Assembly: GCA_034698045.1 (NCBI GenBank)
Contig: JAQGAU010000916.1
Span: 1 to 22,676 of the forward strand
DNA: 22,676 nucleotides
Source: Paramacrobiotus richtersi
Lineage: Eukaryota > Tardigrada > Eutardigrada > Parachela > Macrobiotidae
Direction of reading: 5' to 3'
The notes under the pieces were generated by a model. That model did not search any database and had not been told where the DNA came from. It saw only the letters and a program-made list of their open reading frames with translations. Shown piece by piece: positions 1 through 10,805 of the stretch. The position numbers and the translations under genes were made by a program. Position 1 is the first letter of the stretch, and each line of letters opens with the position of its first letter.

Positions 1-87
1 GGTGTCTCAGGTACAACTTCTGCAACGTGAATTAATATATCTGCGGCTACAACACACCGCAAAAACACATAATCGAATCCAACTTAC

Positions 88-340
88 TGTTTCGAGCGTA
101 TCTGGACCAACTCTGCGGATTAAATGACCAATCGGGATTGGCAATGTATTCGGGACAAGGCGTCCAAGTGGCTGCATTAAAGAACATGTTAGATATTATT
201 CCGGATCCATGTACTTCTACTAAAATCGTGATTGCGTTACCTTGGCGGACATTTCGAACCAACGGTGCAGCGATAACTAACGTCCGGCAGGAGAACATGA
301 TCATTACAGAAATCGCACAAAACAACACACACTTTTCCAT
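88..340 (-). CDS. possible first exon of a secreted protein (signal peptide), partial gene
   Basis: Reading the minus strand from the ATG at 340 gives an 84-codon open stretch. It begins MEKCVLFCAISVMIMFSC, followed by a hydrophobic run to about residue 25, which looks like a cleavable signal peptide. The ATG has A at -3 and G at +4. At 87-82 (minus) there is a strong donor, GTAAGT, which would end the exon in phase 1 after base 88. The frame itself runs on to a stop at 47, so a 97-aa single-exon protein is the alternative. No domain is recognised after the signal peptide, and cysteines are few. If the donor is used, the rest of the gene lies beyond the left edge. A plus-strand frame (138-356) overlaps but has no support. 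The call rests on composition and one splice site only. Confidence 0.3.
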
Positions 341-1974
341 CTTGTTGAATGATTAGATAAATATTCACGAAAGTAGAAAGATTCTCTTAAAAGTCGCTTT
401 TGATCACCGTAGAGACTGAAATGATCTTTCTGGTCAGACGTCTGTTCTTATGTACTTTTGCCGTACTATCAAACAGTAAGCATATTAATATCATATCCGG
501 AAAATGCTCTGGGTAAAACCCAAGTAAATAAAAAAATTTCACTAAATCAGGTGGTGAGAATGTGAACAACGGCATGCATATGACCAATTTAAAGCGGCTG
601 GCATCGTAAAAAACCCGCTCGAAATACGCATGTGTACTTCTAGTAGAGAAATCATGCTTAATTGCGCGTCCTGCGGCATGGCTGATGCATCTGTTACCGT
701 ACGAATCTTCACGATAGAATCTTTTACAGCAGGATGTATGAAGTTTATAACTTGTGCGCACTACGTAGAAAGTCAAATTAGGTGCCCGCGGTGGTACAAA
801 CTGAATCGGATCAACAATAAACGGCTTCGGTAACACACAACAAACAACCTGATTTATTTGTTGCTTAGAATATTACTAATCTTTGTTAAGCACATGACTA
901 CCAAGTGCCAACTGGATCGCTTGTTCTGAGCCCAACGGTCATGGTTTATCATGCAGTAGGACTCGAAGCCGGAGCGTGTATTTCGAGTTGAATAACGCGA
1001 TGCAGAAGTCCCTGCGAAGAGTAGATTATCATTGTCAAGAATAATGGCATTCATAGTTACCAACAATATGACGGAAACAACCGACAGCAATTCCCATTCC
1101 TATTCGACAGGAAAAAGTTTTACTGCGATGAAACATAATGGGATGCAGTTTGCTGAATCCGATGTCCAAAGGATACAGTGCCAGATCCTGGCCGGACATG
1201 CTAGCCGAGATAAGTATGCTCTTTTCGAAGAGCGTGAGAATTTGCTCTGTCCATCAGGTGTCGAAGTTGGGAATTGTGGACCCGCTTTGCAGCTTGATTT
1301 GGGTACGGTACCCTAGTAAACAAGTTTGCTTGCTTCTAATAGTTAACCATTTTTGGCAAGTTTTTAGCAGTCTCGGTATGCTAGATCGCTGGAGGCCTGG
1401 AGGGGAAATTCCTTGTTCTTCCGTTATTTTATTTTATTAGAAATAATTTTTCTATTCCAAACAATATTCTTATTTATATTTATCATTTATATATATTTAG
1501 ATGTTAATTTATGTTGTTGTTTACAGTACAGGGGTGGATCGTACTCAAGTGCGCAGACATTCAAGTCTGCACTGATCATGAACTACTTCAAAATTAATGG
1601 AAGGATCTGCGTTGGACGACGCGGTTTATCAATGCTGTGCATTTGTCTGGTGAGAACGCTGTGTTTTCCCCCCATGTTTCAGTTATTAGTCTCTTACGTC
1701 GCGTTTCATCTTTCCCTGATTGTAATGGACGTTAAAACGCAATAAACAACCAGGAACGTACACGTCCATCGCAGGAAGCGAAGAGGAAGATCCTTTTGCA
1801 GAAATTAAGATTTTTATGATATCATTTTATTGCACTTCGGACTTCAGGTTGATGACTCCCTCCTACATCCACAACATTCAACAACATAAGGTTGACTGGA
1901 CGGAAACACTGAGCCAGCAAAAAACAGGAATGCGTTTATGCCGAATCATGTTTATCCGGCTGACGCATGGACGG
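341..1974. other. long stretch with no supported gene
   Basis: Several open frames exist here. The longest is 149 codons on the minus strand at 836-387; it begins at a GTG, and its first ATG comes only about two thirds of the way in. None shows a recognisable domain, signal peptide or matching splice sites. The part around 1430-1510 is a T-rich, low-complexity run. I see no RNA gene or repeat of note. Confidence 0.5.
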
Positions 1975-2361
1975 ATGAATCAAGCTTGGCTTCCGTTTCC
2001 GCCGGCAGCCAATAGCAGACGAAGGAAGGCCGGCCTATGAATGAACAAACCGCCACTCGGCTGCCAATGGCAGTCACCCAAAAGACCGGTCAGCCCGCCT
2101 CCTCACTCAGCCGCTGACTCACCACTTGTTGCAGCCTGCATTTAAAAGCGCCAGCAAAAATGCAGAGTGGATTTTTGTCTGCACGATTGAACGTGTTTTA
2201 AGCGCTTTTTAACGGGCATTGCTTCCGTTGCAGACGTCCTGGTTATCTTGTTTATTTGGAAATACAACCAAAAAAAGCTGTATCCTCTGGATTCCCTGTT
2301 GGAGCATTTTCAGGAGTTTTCGGTTTATCAGCGGACTTGTTGCTTTTTTTGGATTTTTTGG
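1975..2361 (+). promoter_or_regulatory. promoter-like island and putative 5' UTR exon of the PAQR gene
   Basis: This GC-richer island sits between AT-rich tracts. It carries two CCAAT boxes (2009-2013 and 2064-2068), an AP-1-like TGACTCA around 2115, and a TATA-like TTTAAAAG at 2141-2148. These imply transcription to the right starting near 2170. A strong donor, GTAAGT, follows at 2362-2367. A candidate acceptor (polypyrimidine run ending TAG at 4177-4179) lies 13 nt before the PAQR start codon. Together they suggest a non-coding first exon of about 190 nt and a 1.8-kb 5' UTR intron. The motifs are visible; the assignment to the PAQR gene is inference. Confidence 0.35.
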
Positions 2362-2754
2362 GTAAGTTTTGCAGTTTTTTGCATTGTTTCCATTGTCTGC
2401 GGATTTCTGGCTCGCAGCTTAGTATTTCAGAATTATTCTGCATTAGAATACTGCGAAAAATGAAAAAACTGATGCTGATTACTGTGGCGTTGCTCCAGTT
2501 GCTTTGGTTCGCCGAGCAAACGCGACTTTTACGTTTCAGTTGGGTTTTGGTCTCGCCAGCGGTTTGTGACGCACTTGCTCGTTTCCGCTTTCAGTCAGGC
2601 AGGAACTTGCGTGTTATTTACACAGGGAAGTTAGCTTATCTTCTGCGAAATTTCAGTGAGATGGAATTTGGCATGTTGCTGTTTGTCCTGAAATTGCTGC
2701 GCAAAATATGCTGTTTTTGTGTTTATTTATTTTTAAAATTAGTCCAAAAAATTG

Positions 2755-3355
2755 TGAGTAAAGTATTAAAAATATGGATGATTATTAGCTTTCAACAATT
2801 GTTACTAATACATAACTGAAAAATAATAAACACATTTAAGTCAAGATTTTCGAAAGTTGTTATCCTTAAATAATTATTCTTAATCAACTGAAATTAATTA
2901 CAGTTATTTCATGGTAAATTTGCGATGGTTATTTTGCACGGTATTTATTGTTTCGAATAATTATGAGTAAATAGTGATAATTCCTAACCTTCAACAATCG
3001 TTACTTAATAACGGAAAAATAATAAACAAATTTGCATTAACTAAATATGTAAAGATGAAAGATTATTATCCATAAATAATTATTGAGGAACTGGGAAAAA
3101 AATAAGTTATTTGATGGCGAATTTTCGATGATTATTTTGCACCATATTTATTGTTAAAATTAAAGCAAATAATTATGAGTAAATATGGATAATTATTAAC
3201 TTTCAGCAGTCGTTACTTAATAATTGAAAAATGATTAACAAATACGAACTAATAAAATTCGTAAAGATGAAAAATTATTATCATCTAATAATTACTATTA
3301 ATAAACTGAAAGAATTTTAAACTATTTGATGGTAAATTTTGGATAATTATTTTTT
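2755..3355. repeat. tandem repeat, ~211-bp unit, about 2.8 copies
   Basis: Three AT-rich copies begin with GAGTAAA or GAGTAAT near 2755, 2965 and 3177. Shared internal blocks recur in order: CTTTCAACAATCGTTACT-like, GAAAAATAATAAACAAAT-like, GTAAAGATGAAAGATTATT-like (copies 2 and 3), and GATGATTATTTTGCACC-like. Copies differ by scattered substitutions and small indels, so the array is not recent. The third copy ends in a C-run near 3357. It lies inside the putative 5' UTR intron of the PAQR gene. Confidence 0.8.
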
Positions 3356-4192
3356 CCCCCGATATACAGAAATAATGTAGGATGTCATTGAAAATTTTTA
3401 TCCACCGTGGAATGCATATGTCTTGTTTACCTGCTGATTGATGACACCGGTGAAATTTCCGATCTCGTGTTTGCGTTGGCTATCGCATTTTGATGATTAT
3501 TTGGCAAAGTCTGGGAATGATTACCTGTCACGGTGCTGGTCACGTTTCCCCATCGGAAACGGCGTAAAAATGCCCAGGCAGTCCGTTCTATCCATTGATG
3601 GAGCCGGTGGAAATTTAATCGCTGACGCGTAGCGGTGATAAAAGTGCCGCCAGCTATTTTCGCGTCTCTTATAAACGATCGAAAGAGGCGTAACGATGTG
3701 TGCATAAAAATGCTGTCAAATAGCGTCAAATATACTTTTTATTCCGAAGACAGCATAAGCTATTCTGTCCAGTAAAACATTGCAGATGACATCAGCAAAA
3801 AAACTAAATTTTTTTTTTTTGACCGTTTATTTTTGTTCATTTTTGGGCTAATTTGTGGTGTTTTTATATGGATTTTGATTTGATTCGTATATTTTTTTAT
3901 TTAGCTGTTTTATTATATTTTAATTTGCCAGTTGGATTCTGTGTGTTTCTACTAATTTTTCTTATTTATTTTTATTGCTTTTTGTGCAGCCCTTATATTT
4001 TGAGGCGCTGATTTTGATTTAATTTGTTTTTATTAATTAATTAATTAATAATTTTTTGATTAATTTTATTTTGTATTATTAATATTACTTCTGTTTTATT
4101 ATTAGTTATTCAGTCATTTTTGTTTGAAGAAATGTTGGTGTTTTTACTTGAGGAAATAACCCAACTGTGTTTTTGATAGAAAACAAATTTTA
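3356..4192. other. rest of the putative 5' UTR intron
   Basis: A GC-richer patch at 3420-3760 holds open frames on both strands, but none is convincing as a gene. From 3800 onward the sequence is very T-rich, with a poly-T run near 3810 and a TTAA-type microsatellite at about 4030-4050. It ends in the acceptor-like TAG at 4177-4179 just before the PAQR start codon. Confidence 0.4.
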
Positions 4193-7100
4193 ATGGAGGC
4201 GGACGAATTCAGTGCCCTTCGGCGGCGAATACGTACTTCCTCGGTCGGTGAAGAATCCCCGGTGGACACGGCCGCCGCCGCCCGGGCGCCGCACTCCCAT
4301 CTGACCCGCGAAAAGTTGCGCTATTTCCCTGTGCAGCTGCCCGCGTCACAGATGCTGCTGGAGCGCATTGTACAGCGGGTGCGCGGCGTGGAGCGCCTCA
4401 AGGAGATCACGACGAAGAGCATCCGCGTCCCGCTGCTCCTCAACGCCGCCGGCCTCCCCGTTGATCAGGTGCCCACCGATTTCCATGAGGTAGGGCACTG
4501 GACATTGCGACAACGGCATTGCTGTTTGTTCTAATATTATTAGTATTTTTTTTAATCAGTTTCACATTCTCAATAAAGATTTGTTCAGCCGTTTATTTAA
4601 ATGTACTGATTTTTTTTATATAAAGTTGGCATGTAAAGCATTATTTTATTTGGCTAAGTATTTGTTTTGTAAATTATTGTTGAACATATAAAACTTGCTT
4701 ATTGTATATTTATTTTTTAGTATTCACTTAAAGTTAAAAAAACTGTCTTTATTAGCAAAGTTATAAAGTTTACTTAGTTCTAGTATAAATCATTATTAAA
4801 TTATTTGTTTTAAAATTGTAACTATATAAAACTTATTTCTTTACGCATTTGTTTTTTACATTCAGTTGGAGTAGAATATGATTTAAATTATCATGAAAAG
4901 AAACGTTCGATATTTTGCAGCCATTTATATTGAATGGCTACCGGTGCCATAATACAGGAGCCTATCAGTCCTTGCGCAGTGGCTTTTTGGAGCGGAATAA
5001 CGAAGCCATCAATGTGTGGACGCATTTTTTACCCAGGTACATAAAAATAATAAACAATAAATGAATAATACAGGTATATTATCATGTATTTCGTGCATAT
5101 TGAAAATAATAATATTCACGAAAATAATAATAATTAAAAACAATTATAATTATTTTTATATTATCTTATATTTTTTATATATATTATATAATAGTTTTTG
5201 CATTTTATAATATTTTAATAGTGTTATTAAAAATTAGTTTAGTAAGACTTTTGTATTTTCTTCTTGATTTGACTTCGGTTTTTTGTGGAATTTATGTCTG
5301 TTCTGTTTTGTAATTGTTCCTGTTTATTGGGTCTAGCGTGTATTTTTTCTGGCGTTTTTGCGGTCATCTGGGCAGTGTGGACACCCGGGACGCCTACTTC
5401 ACCCCCTGGTTCCTGTACTCACTGACCCTGGTGTTGTATCCTTTACTGTCCTGTTTCGCACACGCCCTCAACAATATGAGTCTACGGGCGCGACATATCT
5501 GCTTTTTTGTCGATTATCTTGGCTGCAGCTTCTATACTGTTGGTAGGTCGGTAATTATTAATTATTGTAGGGAGGCATGGTTTTTTCTGGCGTCAGTTTT
5601 GACAGTAATTTATGCCGAATTTTATATTTGCATGATTGGGCGAAATTAGTTACGGGTGTGTCACTTTTGAATTGATTATAATTATTGTAACTGCCGATAA
5701 ATATTTCAGAGTACGGAGCAACTTAATTTAAATTATTAAGCTTTAAAAGAAATTAATTCCTTTACTGTTAATTTTATTTCTACCAATTTTAAATATTTTA
5801 TTTTATTTCAATTTAATTATTCTTTATTTTCTTTGTTCATGCAGTTTTGTCATACTTCCGTTGATGGATGGTCATACCATTTCGGAAAATACGTGTTATT
5901 GACGTTTGCCTAAGTTAATTTGCTTTCTTTATTTTGTTGTGATTTTTATTAATTTTCTATGTATATAATTGTTTATTAATATTTTATTTATTCTTAACAT
6001 TTTTTTATGAATTTGAGCTCATTTATCGTTGCAGGTTGTGCGATTTTATATCACGCGTATTCCTTCCCGAGTGAAGCGCTCGGGAGCGTTTTTGACCGGT
6101 ATTTCATTTGGATCGCCGGTGTGAACGGTGTGTTAGGCACAGGCGTGGCTTCCGCCTCGCGCTTTCTACCAGTAAGCATATCCCTGTCATTTTGTTCAAT
6201 AAGCATGTTGCCGGTATGTCCAATTCAGTTGATTTCATTTTTAAAGGCATTATTAACTGTTGTTTATTTACTAGTTATTAAATCAGTTTTGCAGCGTTTT
6301 TCATGTATATTCAATTAATTTAAATTTTTCATTTATATTTAATTATTGTACATTTTTCGTTTGTACTTGATTAATTTAAATTTATCAGTTATATTAATTG
6401 ATTTAAATTTCATTTATTTTTTAATTGTGACAATACTTTTGTTACTTACTTTTCTTGTCACTTTTGTTGTTGATTTTCTAGCACATTCTGCCGTTACGTT
6501 TACGTACCTTTTCCTAGCCGCCAGTTGTTGTAAAATATTTAATAAATTGTTTTCTAATTGTTAATGAAAATATGAATGTGGAAATTTAAAAATATTTATT
6601 GGTATTTTTTTCCAGCCGGGTAAGCTGCGCAAGACCGTGCGGTTATTGGCCTTCGGCATGCCGTACCTATACGACAGCCTCCCGCTCTTCTACCGCTTCT
6701 ACAGCGGTTCCGACGATCCCACCGAATTATCCGCGCTGGCCCTCTTCTCCCGCATGTTCCTCATGACGGGCCTGGCGCTGGTCTTCTACGGCGGCCATGT
6801 CCCCGAGCGTCTTCTCCCGGGGCGGTTTGACATTATCGGCCACAGTCACCAGCTCTTCCACATCAGCAGTGCACTCGGTATGAATCACAGGCACTACATT
6901 CTATTGTTAAATTATTAAATAAAAAACAATTTAAATTAAAAAAATAATTTTTTTTAAATGAAATTTTTTCGACATTTAAATAGCTTTTAATCGGCCGTGT
7001 GTTTCGAAACGTTAAGAAAGAAATTAAAGTTTATTATATTTAAAAAATCAATGTACATTAGAGATTGATAACTTTTTTTCGGCAATTGGTATCAGTATCA

Positions 7101-7652
7101 CGTGAAAATTTAAAAACACGTTACAAATTTATTTATTTTCGTGTACATTTCCTCTAGAGCCTGACAATGCTTATTCGGTTATGAATACGAAATTAAAGTA
7201 AATTAAAAATTAAGTTACATTTCATTTCGCCTTGGTAGTTTTTTAAACTTGTGTTAAATAATCATTTAATTTTGTTGCAATTTAATCAGTCTTTATTAAA
7301 AAATTATTGTTCTTGTTATAACTACCGATATTTGAGATCAACTGAACTGGTGGTGATCATTGTCCACCGGTGCTGGTTGTTCGTGACTATCATTCTAATT
7401 GGGCGTATTGATCTAGCGAGCTCGTATCAAATGGAAGGCAGTTGGCTGGACCTACAGGCGCGCCGTGCACTTTTACAACTGCCCAATCACGCGCAACACG
7501 TAGCCTACGCCCCGTTGATCGCGTGGGGCGCCTTGACCATCAACATCCTCGTTGTGCTCTTCTTTTCCTATCGCATCATGCAACCACCCCAGAAGACGGT
7601 CATACACCGACACACCGATGTCCACGTGTCGACCACCATTGTACAAGAATAA
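4193..7652 (+). CDS. PAQR family seven-transmembrane protein, membrane progestin receptor-like (6 coding exons, 417 aa)
   Basis: Exons 4193-4489, 4921-5036, 5337-5542, 6035-6171, 6616-6877 and 7417-7652 join in frame through GT-AG introns of 300-539 nt, giving 417 aa. Family hallmarks appear in order: FHEPFILNGYR at 97-107, NNEAINVWTHFLP at 125-137, the S176-x3-H180 motif in the second membrane segment, HICFFVDYLG with D197 near 191-200, and GHSHQLFH at 327-334 carrying H330-x3-H334. H180, H330 and H334 correspond to the zinc ligands of the adiponectin-receptor fold, and a full set of family helices is present. The FHE, WTH, PGRFD and HSHQLFH wording is closest to class II (mPR, PAQR5-9) members, which are plasma-membrane steroid-responsive receptors or ceramidase-like hydrolases in other animals. 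The N-terminal ~95 residues are hydrophilic and the tail is short. The ATG at 4193 has G at +4 and no good upstream alternative. Exons are GC-rich, introns strongly AT-rich. No clear AATAAA is seen downstream. The steroid ligand and exact subtype are not determinable here. Confidence 0.93.
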
Positions 7653-8185
7653 TTGTGATATCTGTTTTATATTTTTTTCTTGGAGGAAATTTGTTGTTCA
7701 CTACAGAGCGATTGTCAATCCGGTTATTGTTTTTTATTGAATGTTTTTCTTTTGTATTTTGTAATGTGAGTCAGTTTGGATTGTGCGGCAAATGTATAAC
7801 ATGGACCAAAGAATGAGAAAACAAACGGGTTCTTCGACGGGTGTTCAATGTGGAAGTACGTGTAGGAGGGCACATGTTGTCCTTTTTTCTTGGTCGTTAT
7901 AGAAATGTGATTTGGTGTCTGCACGATTGCGATACGTATCGATATGTCCCGATTACATAGCGCATCTCGTGTCCGTATTCCGTTACCCGAAACCTGTATT
8001 TGGCTTTGACTTGTGACTGGTGATCAAAGTCTTCACATGGTGTTTCAGATAACGATCTCTTGCTTTCCGAGGATGCTGGAGGTAATTTAATAGCATTTTT
8101 TATCGACCCCTGGCGAGACCCGGAGGACTTGTACACAGCACTCCTACATGACAACCTGAAATCCACGCCGCTTTACACAAACATT
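7653..8185. other. intergenic spacer after the PAQR gene
   Basis: This holds the PAQR 3' UTR, T-rich at first and without a canonical AATAAA, followed by more balanced sequence with no supported gene. A short stretch at 8061-8101 resembles one at 3588-3630 (see findings). Confidence 0.5.
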
Positions 8186-8254
8186 TTACCGGCGGAAGTA
8201 TACTTCTGCGTGCATTATTTAATAATGCACGCAGAAGTATACTTCCGCCGGTAA
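8186..8254. repeat. near-perfect 69-nt palindrome (34-bp arms, 1-nt centre)
   Basis: The left arm 8186-8219 and right arm 8221-8254 are exact reverse complements around a single T at 8220. Each arm also contains its own 12-bp palindrome, GAAGTATACTTC. It could extrude as a cruciform or fold as a hairpin if transcribed. It lies 18 bp upstream of a TATA box and about 290 bp upstream of the first GPCR start codon. No flanking target-site duplication is evident. Confidence 0.95.
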
Positions 8255-8271
8255 CATTCCCGGACCAACCG

Positions 8272-8278
8272 TATAAAG
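8272..8278 (+). promoter_or_regulatory. TATA box candidate for the plus-strand GPCR
   Basis: TATAAAG lies 265 bp before the ATG at 8543, just right of the palindrome. No stronger TATA element is seen closer to the gene. Use as the actual promoter is inferred. Confidence 0.35.
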
Positions 8279-8542
8279 ATGAGAAAGGCATAGTTGCAAT
8301 GATTGTCTAGATATAGTTACGGGAAAGGTTTTTTCTAGCAACCGAAAACGCTTCGGCGGGGAAGAATTTGACCAACGAATACTGAGTGACCTTTGGACGT
8401 GTGTCAGCTCGAGAGAGTGTAAGAGCTTGTGAACCTCATTCTGTTCTAAAACTGTCACTTATTTTGGTTGGGCTTGCTGCATAAGATACCGTTCATTAGT
8501 TGTATAACTCTGGAACAACGTACCCGATTACACCACGGTAAC

Positions 8543-9511
8543 ATGGATAATAAATCCTTTCTTACACCAAACGCCACTCTCCTCCCAACCGCGCTGGTTC
8601 TAAAATGGACGCCATCTTTAACCAGCCAAGCCATTGTCCTGGTCCTCTCCCTCATCTCCAACATTACCGTTTTCTTCGAATTCCTCCGCGTTCCTTCCCG
8701 CATCACACCCTTCACCACTTACCTCGTGGTCCTCCTGTCCACCAACATTCTCTTTTTGAGCGTCGTTCCCTTAACCGAACTCATTAATCAGCTGTACGGC
8801 CGTTGGTGGACAGGGCGGGCAATCTGTCATCTGCACAACTACGCCAACGGGGTCATGTCCGGCTCGCAGATCTGCATCCACGTCAGTATCTCCATTAACC
8901 GTCTGTGGGCGGTGCATTATCCCATCTCGTACCGAACGCATCACGATAAGAAAACGGCGTTGTTAACCTGTTTAGCGGCCGTGGCGTTCGCCCATATTGT
9001 GGGACTGCCGGGATTTGTCATGGACATTATGTACTACTCCATTGACTTTTCAAAGTACGGATGTCATATTAACTATACGGCGCAGGTTTTGTGGGGAAAA
9101 TTTGAGAATGCGTTACTGCATATGTTGCCGTTGGTCCTCATTATTGTGGCGTACATCCATCTGTGCATTAATCGAATCAGACGAAGACGCAAACTGGCCG
9201 ATAATTTGAGCAGTGGTGCACGGAAAACCGGGACTTCTGGCGCTGATACAACAGATAGACCGAGCCGAAAAGAAGCTGTGAAGCCGTTCTTGGTACTGTC
9301 CTTGACGGCGATCAGCGTGACAATCTGCTGGACGCCAGCTGTGGTCTACTTCGCTGTCATCAAGTTCTTCGGGTCCTGGATGCCGGAAACGTTCTTCACG
9401 GTGGCGGTGACAATGTACTCCATGCAAGCGCTGTTCGATCCGTGGTTATTGGCGTTCTGTCTGCTAACGGCAAAGGTCAACTGGAGCGCCATGCGCAAGT
9501 GGTTTCGCTAG
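8543..9511 (+). CDS. rhodopsin-like orphan GPCR 1 (intronless, 322 aa)
   Basis: This is a seven-transmembrane receptor predicted to act at the plasma membrane through G proteins; the ligand is unknown. Segments lie at about 26-48, 57-79, 95-125, 138-160, 188-211, 246-273 and 282-309. C95 and C174 fit the conserved TM3-ECL2 disulfide. TM3 ends SINRLWAVHYPISYR (115 onward), so N119-R120-L121 replaces DRY. TM6 has ICWTP (261-265), and TM7 has FDPWLLAF in place of NPxxY. The third intracellular loop is basic. N-glycosylation sequons occur at N3 and N10. The frame is open further upstream, but the ATG at 8543 has A at -3 and leaves a normal short N terminus. It is full length for a compact class A receptor with a very short tail. 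It belongs to the same family as the two minus-strand receptors downstream. The altered NRL and FDP motifs suggest a lineage-specific subfamily. Confidence 0.9.
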   Translation: MDNKSFLTPNATLLPTALVLKWTPSLTSQAIVLVLSLISNITVFFEFLRVPSRITPFTTYLVVLLSTNILFLSVVPLTELINQLYGRWWTGRAICHLHNYANGVMSGSQICIHVSISINRLWAVHYPISYRTHHDKKTALLTCLAAVAFAHIVGLPGFVMDIMYYSIDFSKYGCHINYTAQVLWGKFENALLHMLPLVLIIVAYIHLCINRIRRRRKLADNLSSGARKTGTSGADTTDRPSRKEAVKPFLVLSLTAISVTICWTPAVVYFAVIKFFGSWMPETFFTVAVTMYSMQALFDPWLLAFCLLTAKVNWSAMRKWFR

Positions 9512-9719
9512 TATGTAGTCCAGACGCAACTGCGGATGTCAGCTATGACCTTCAGTCGTAGCGCTGTTCTGTCTGTGTTAACGGCGGAGCGTTACGTTCT
9601 CGAGATCGTCCAAACAATACCACAACAGCACGTAGTGGATACTGCATGTTGTGGTAGGAAGGAAATATTTTTACGGTTATTTGTGAGAAACAAAGCGCTC
9701 CTCTTCTCCGCATATTATT

Positions 9720-9725
9720 ATTAAA
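9720..9725 (+). terminator. poly(A) signal candidate for GPCR 1
   Basis: ATTAAA, the common variant hexamer, lies about 210 nt after the stop codon. A canonical AATAAA is also present at 9990-9995, about 480 nt after the stop. Either could be used. Confidence 0.3.
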
Positions 9726-10440
9726 CCAAAATGACTTTCATCTGGTGCATCGGGTCGCGATTGGTCACGATAAAAAGTAAAAATACAATTTACTTACGGT
9801 AATCATTAAATAACGGGACAGGATTACCTACAGATTGATCTGTCGACACGTAACTCTGCAGTTCAAAGTGTAGTTAAACATTGCGTCCCGGCGAATTCAG
9901 TTTGGTCCCTTTGTGCAGCCTTCACTACTTATCTATATTATGCGCTATTTTTCACGACTTTCTTATTTTCTTGCTGATTGCATTTCTTGAATAAACTCTT
10001 CCAGTTCATCTTGCCGGAAATGGGAATGTGATGGCCGTTTCGAATCGCTTCTGTGCTGTTCCAAGAAAGTGCTTTCATTGCTGTACTGTACACCACCTAA
10101 CATACTTACACAGCATAACTATCAATTATTGATAGCCGCTGATAGATTTGTTGGCCAGAGACCTGTACAGTGTTTGATTGGGATATTTGTTCTCCCTTTC
10201 TTGTCAGTTATGCATGCTGCCGAACCTTCATACGTAGTACGCGGAAGGGTCTTTGTTTATTTTTATTTTTCAACACAGTTTCCTAATGTAGTAGTCACAG
10301 TATGTAGTCCGGCAGCAAGAACCATATAGTGCCATATTAAAATGAAGTCCCTATTCCCACGCCTCATGGCATAATGTCTGGTTGCAAGTGACCTCTGGTG
10401 CATTCTATCTTGAGTAACAACATTAGGTGAAGTTATGTCT
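9726..10440. other. intergenic, no supported gene
   Basis: Short open frames occur (for example 86 codons at 10069-10329 on the plus strand), but there is no domain, no signal peptide and no paired splice sites. It separates the convergently transcribed GPCR 1 and GPCR 2. Confidence 0.5.
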
Positions 10441-10446
10441 TTTATT
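10441..10446 (-). terminator. poly(A) signal candidate for GPCR 2
   Basis: TTTATT on the plus strand reads AATAAA on the minus strand, about 360 nt beyond the GPCR 2 stop at 10806. Confidence 0.35.
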
Positions 10447-10511
10447 CGTCAATATGCAGCACTGCAGAACAAGTAGCATATATCAGAGTAGCAAAAACGT
10501 GTTCTCCATTA

Positions 10512-10740
10512 TCATTTCTGGACATTATATTTGGAGCCCTGTTGTCTTTGAACCATACGTTCAAACAGAACAAGATTATCGGGATTAATAACCTTCAGTA
10601 TGTACTCACCACTGATGCCAAACAATACAGTCGTTTGAAGGCTGACAAAAGCGGAAAGCCCGTGCGCAATTGGGGATAATATCAAAAGCGGGTCCAGCAC
10701 ATAATTTATGAATGAATAGCAACCCTACACTTTTATCAGC
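10512..10740 (-). pseudogene. doubtful GPCR TM7 remnant
   Basis: Just downstream of GPCR 2 on the same strand, a frame reads FINYVLDPLLILSPIAHGL after an in-frame stop. The VLDPLL core resembles the TM7 signature of the three intact receptors (LDPIIF, LDPLFF, FDPWLL), and the following residues are loosely like the start of their tails. Nothing upstream restores TM6. It could be a decayed duplicate or chance; it lies in what would be the 3' UTR of GPCR 2. Confidence 0.2.
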
Positions 10741-10805
10741 TCTTATGTCTTCATCGCCAGCATCAGCGGAGAGCGATTACTTAGGAATGCAGGCCTTCCC
10801 AGCTT

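Noticed and set aside
387..836. 149-codon open frame on the minus strand
   Set aside because: It begins at GTG, with the first ATG about two thirds of the way in. No domain, signal peptide or matching splice pair was found, so it is most likely a chance frame.
2256..2819. 187-codon plus-strand frame, rich in Leu, Phe and Val
   Set aside because: The composition follows from T-rich sequence. It overlaps the putative 5' UTR donor and runs into the tandem array, and has no recognisable family features.
3427..3729. 100-codon minus-strand frame in the GC-richer patch
   Set aside because: It begins at TTG, shows no domain and has no splice support.
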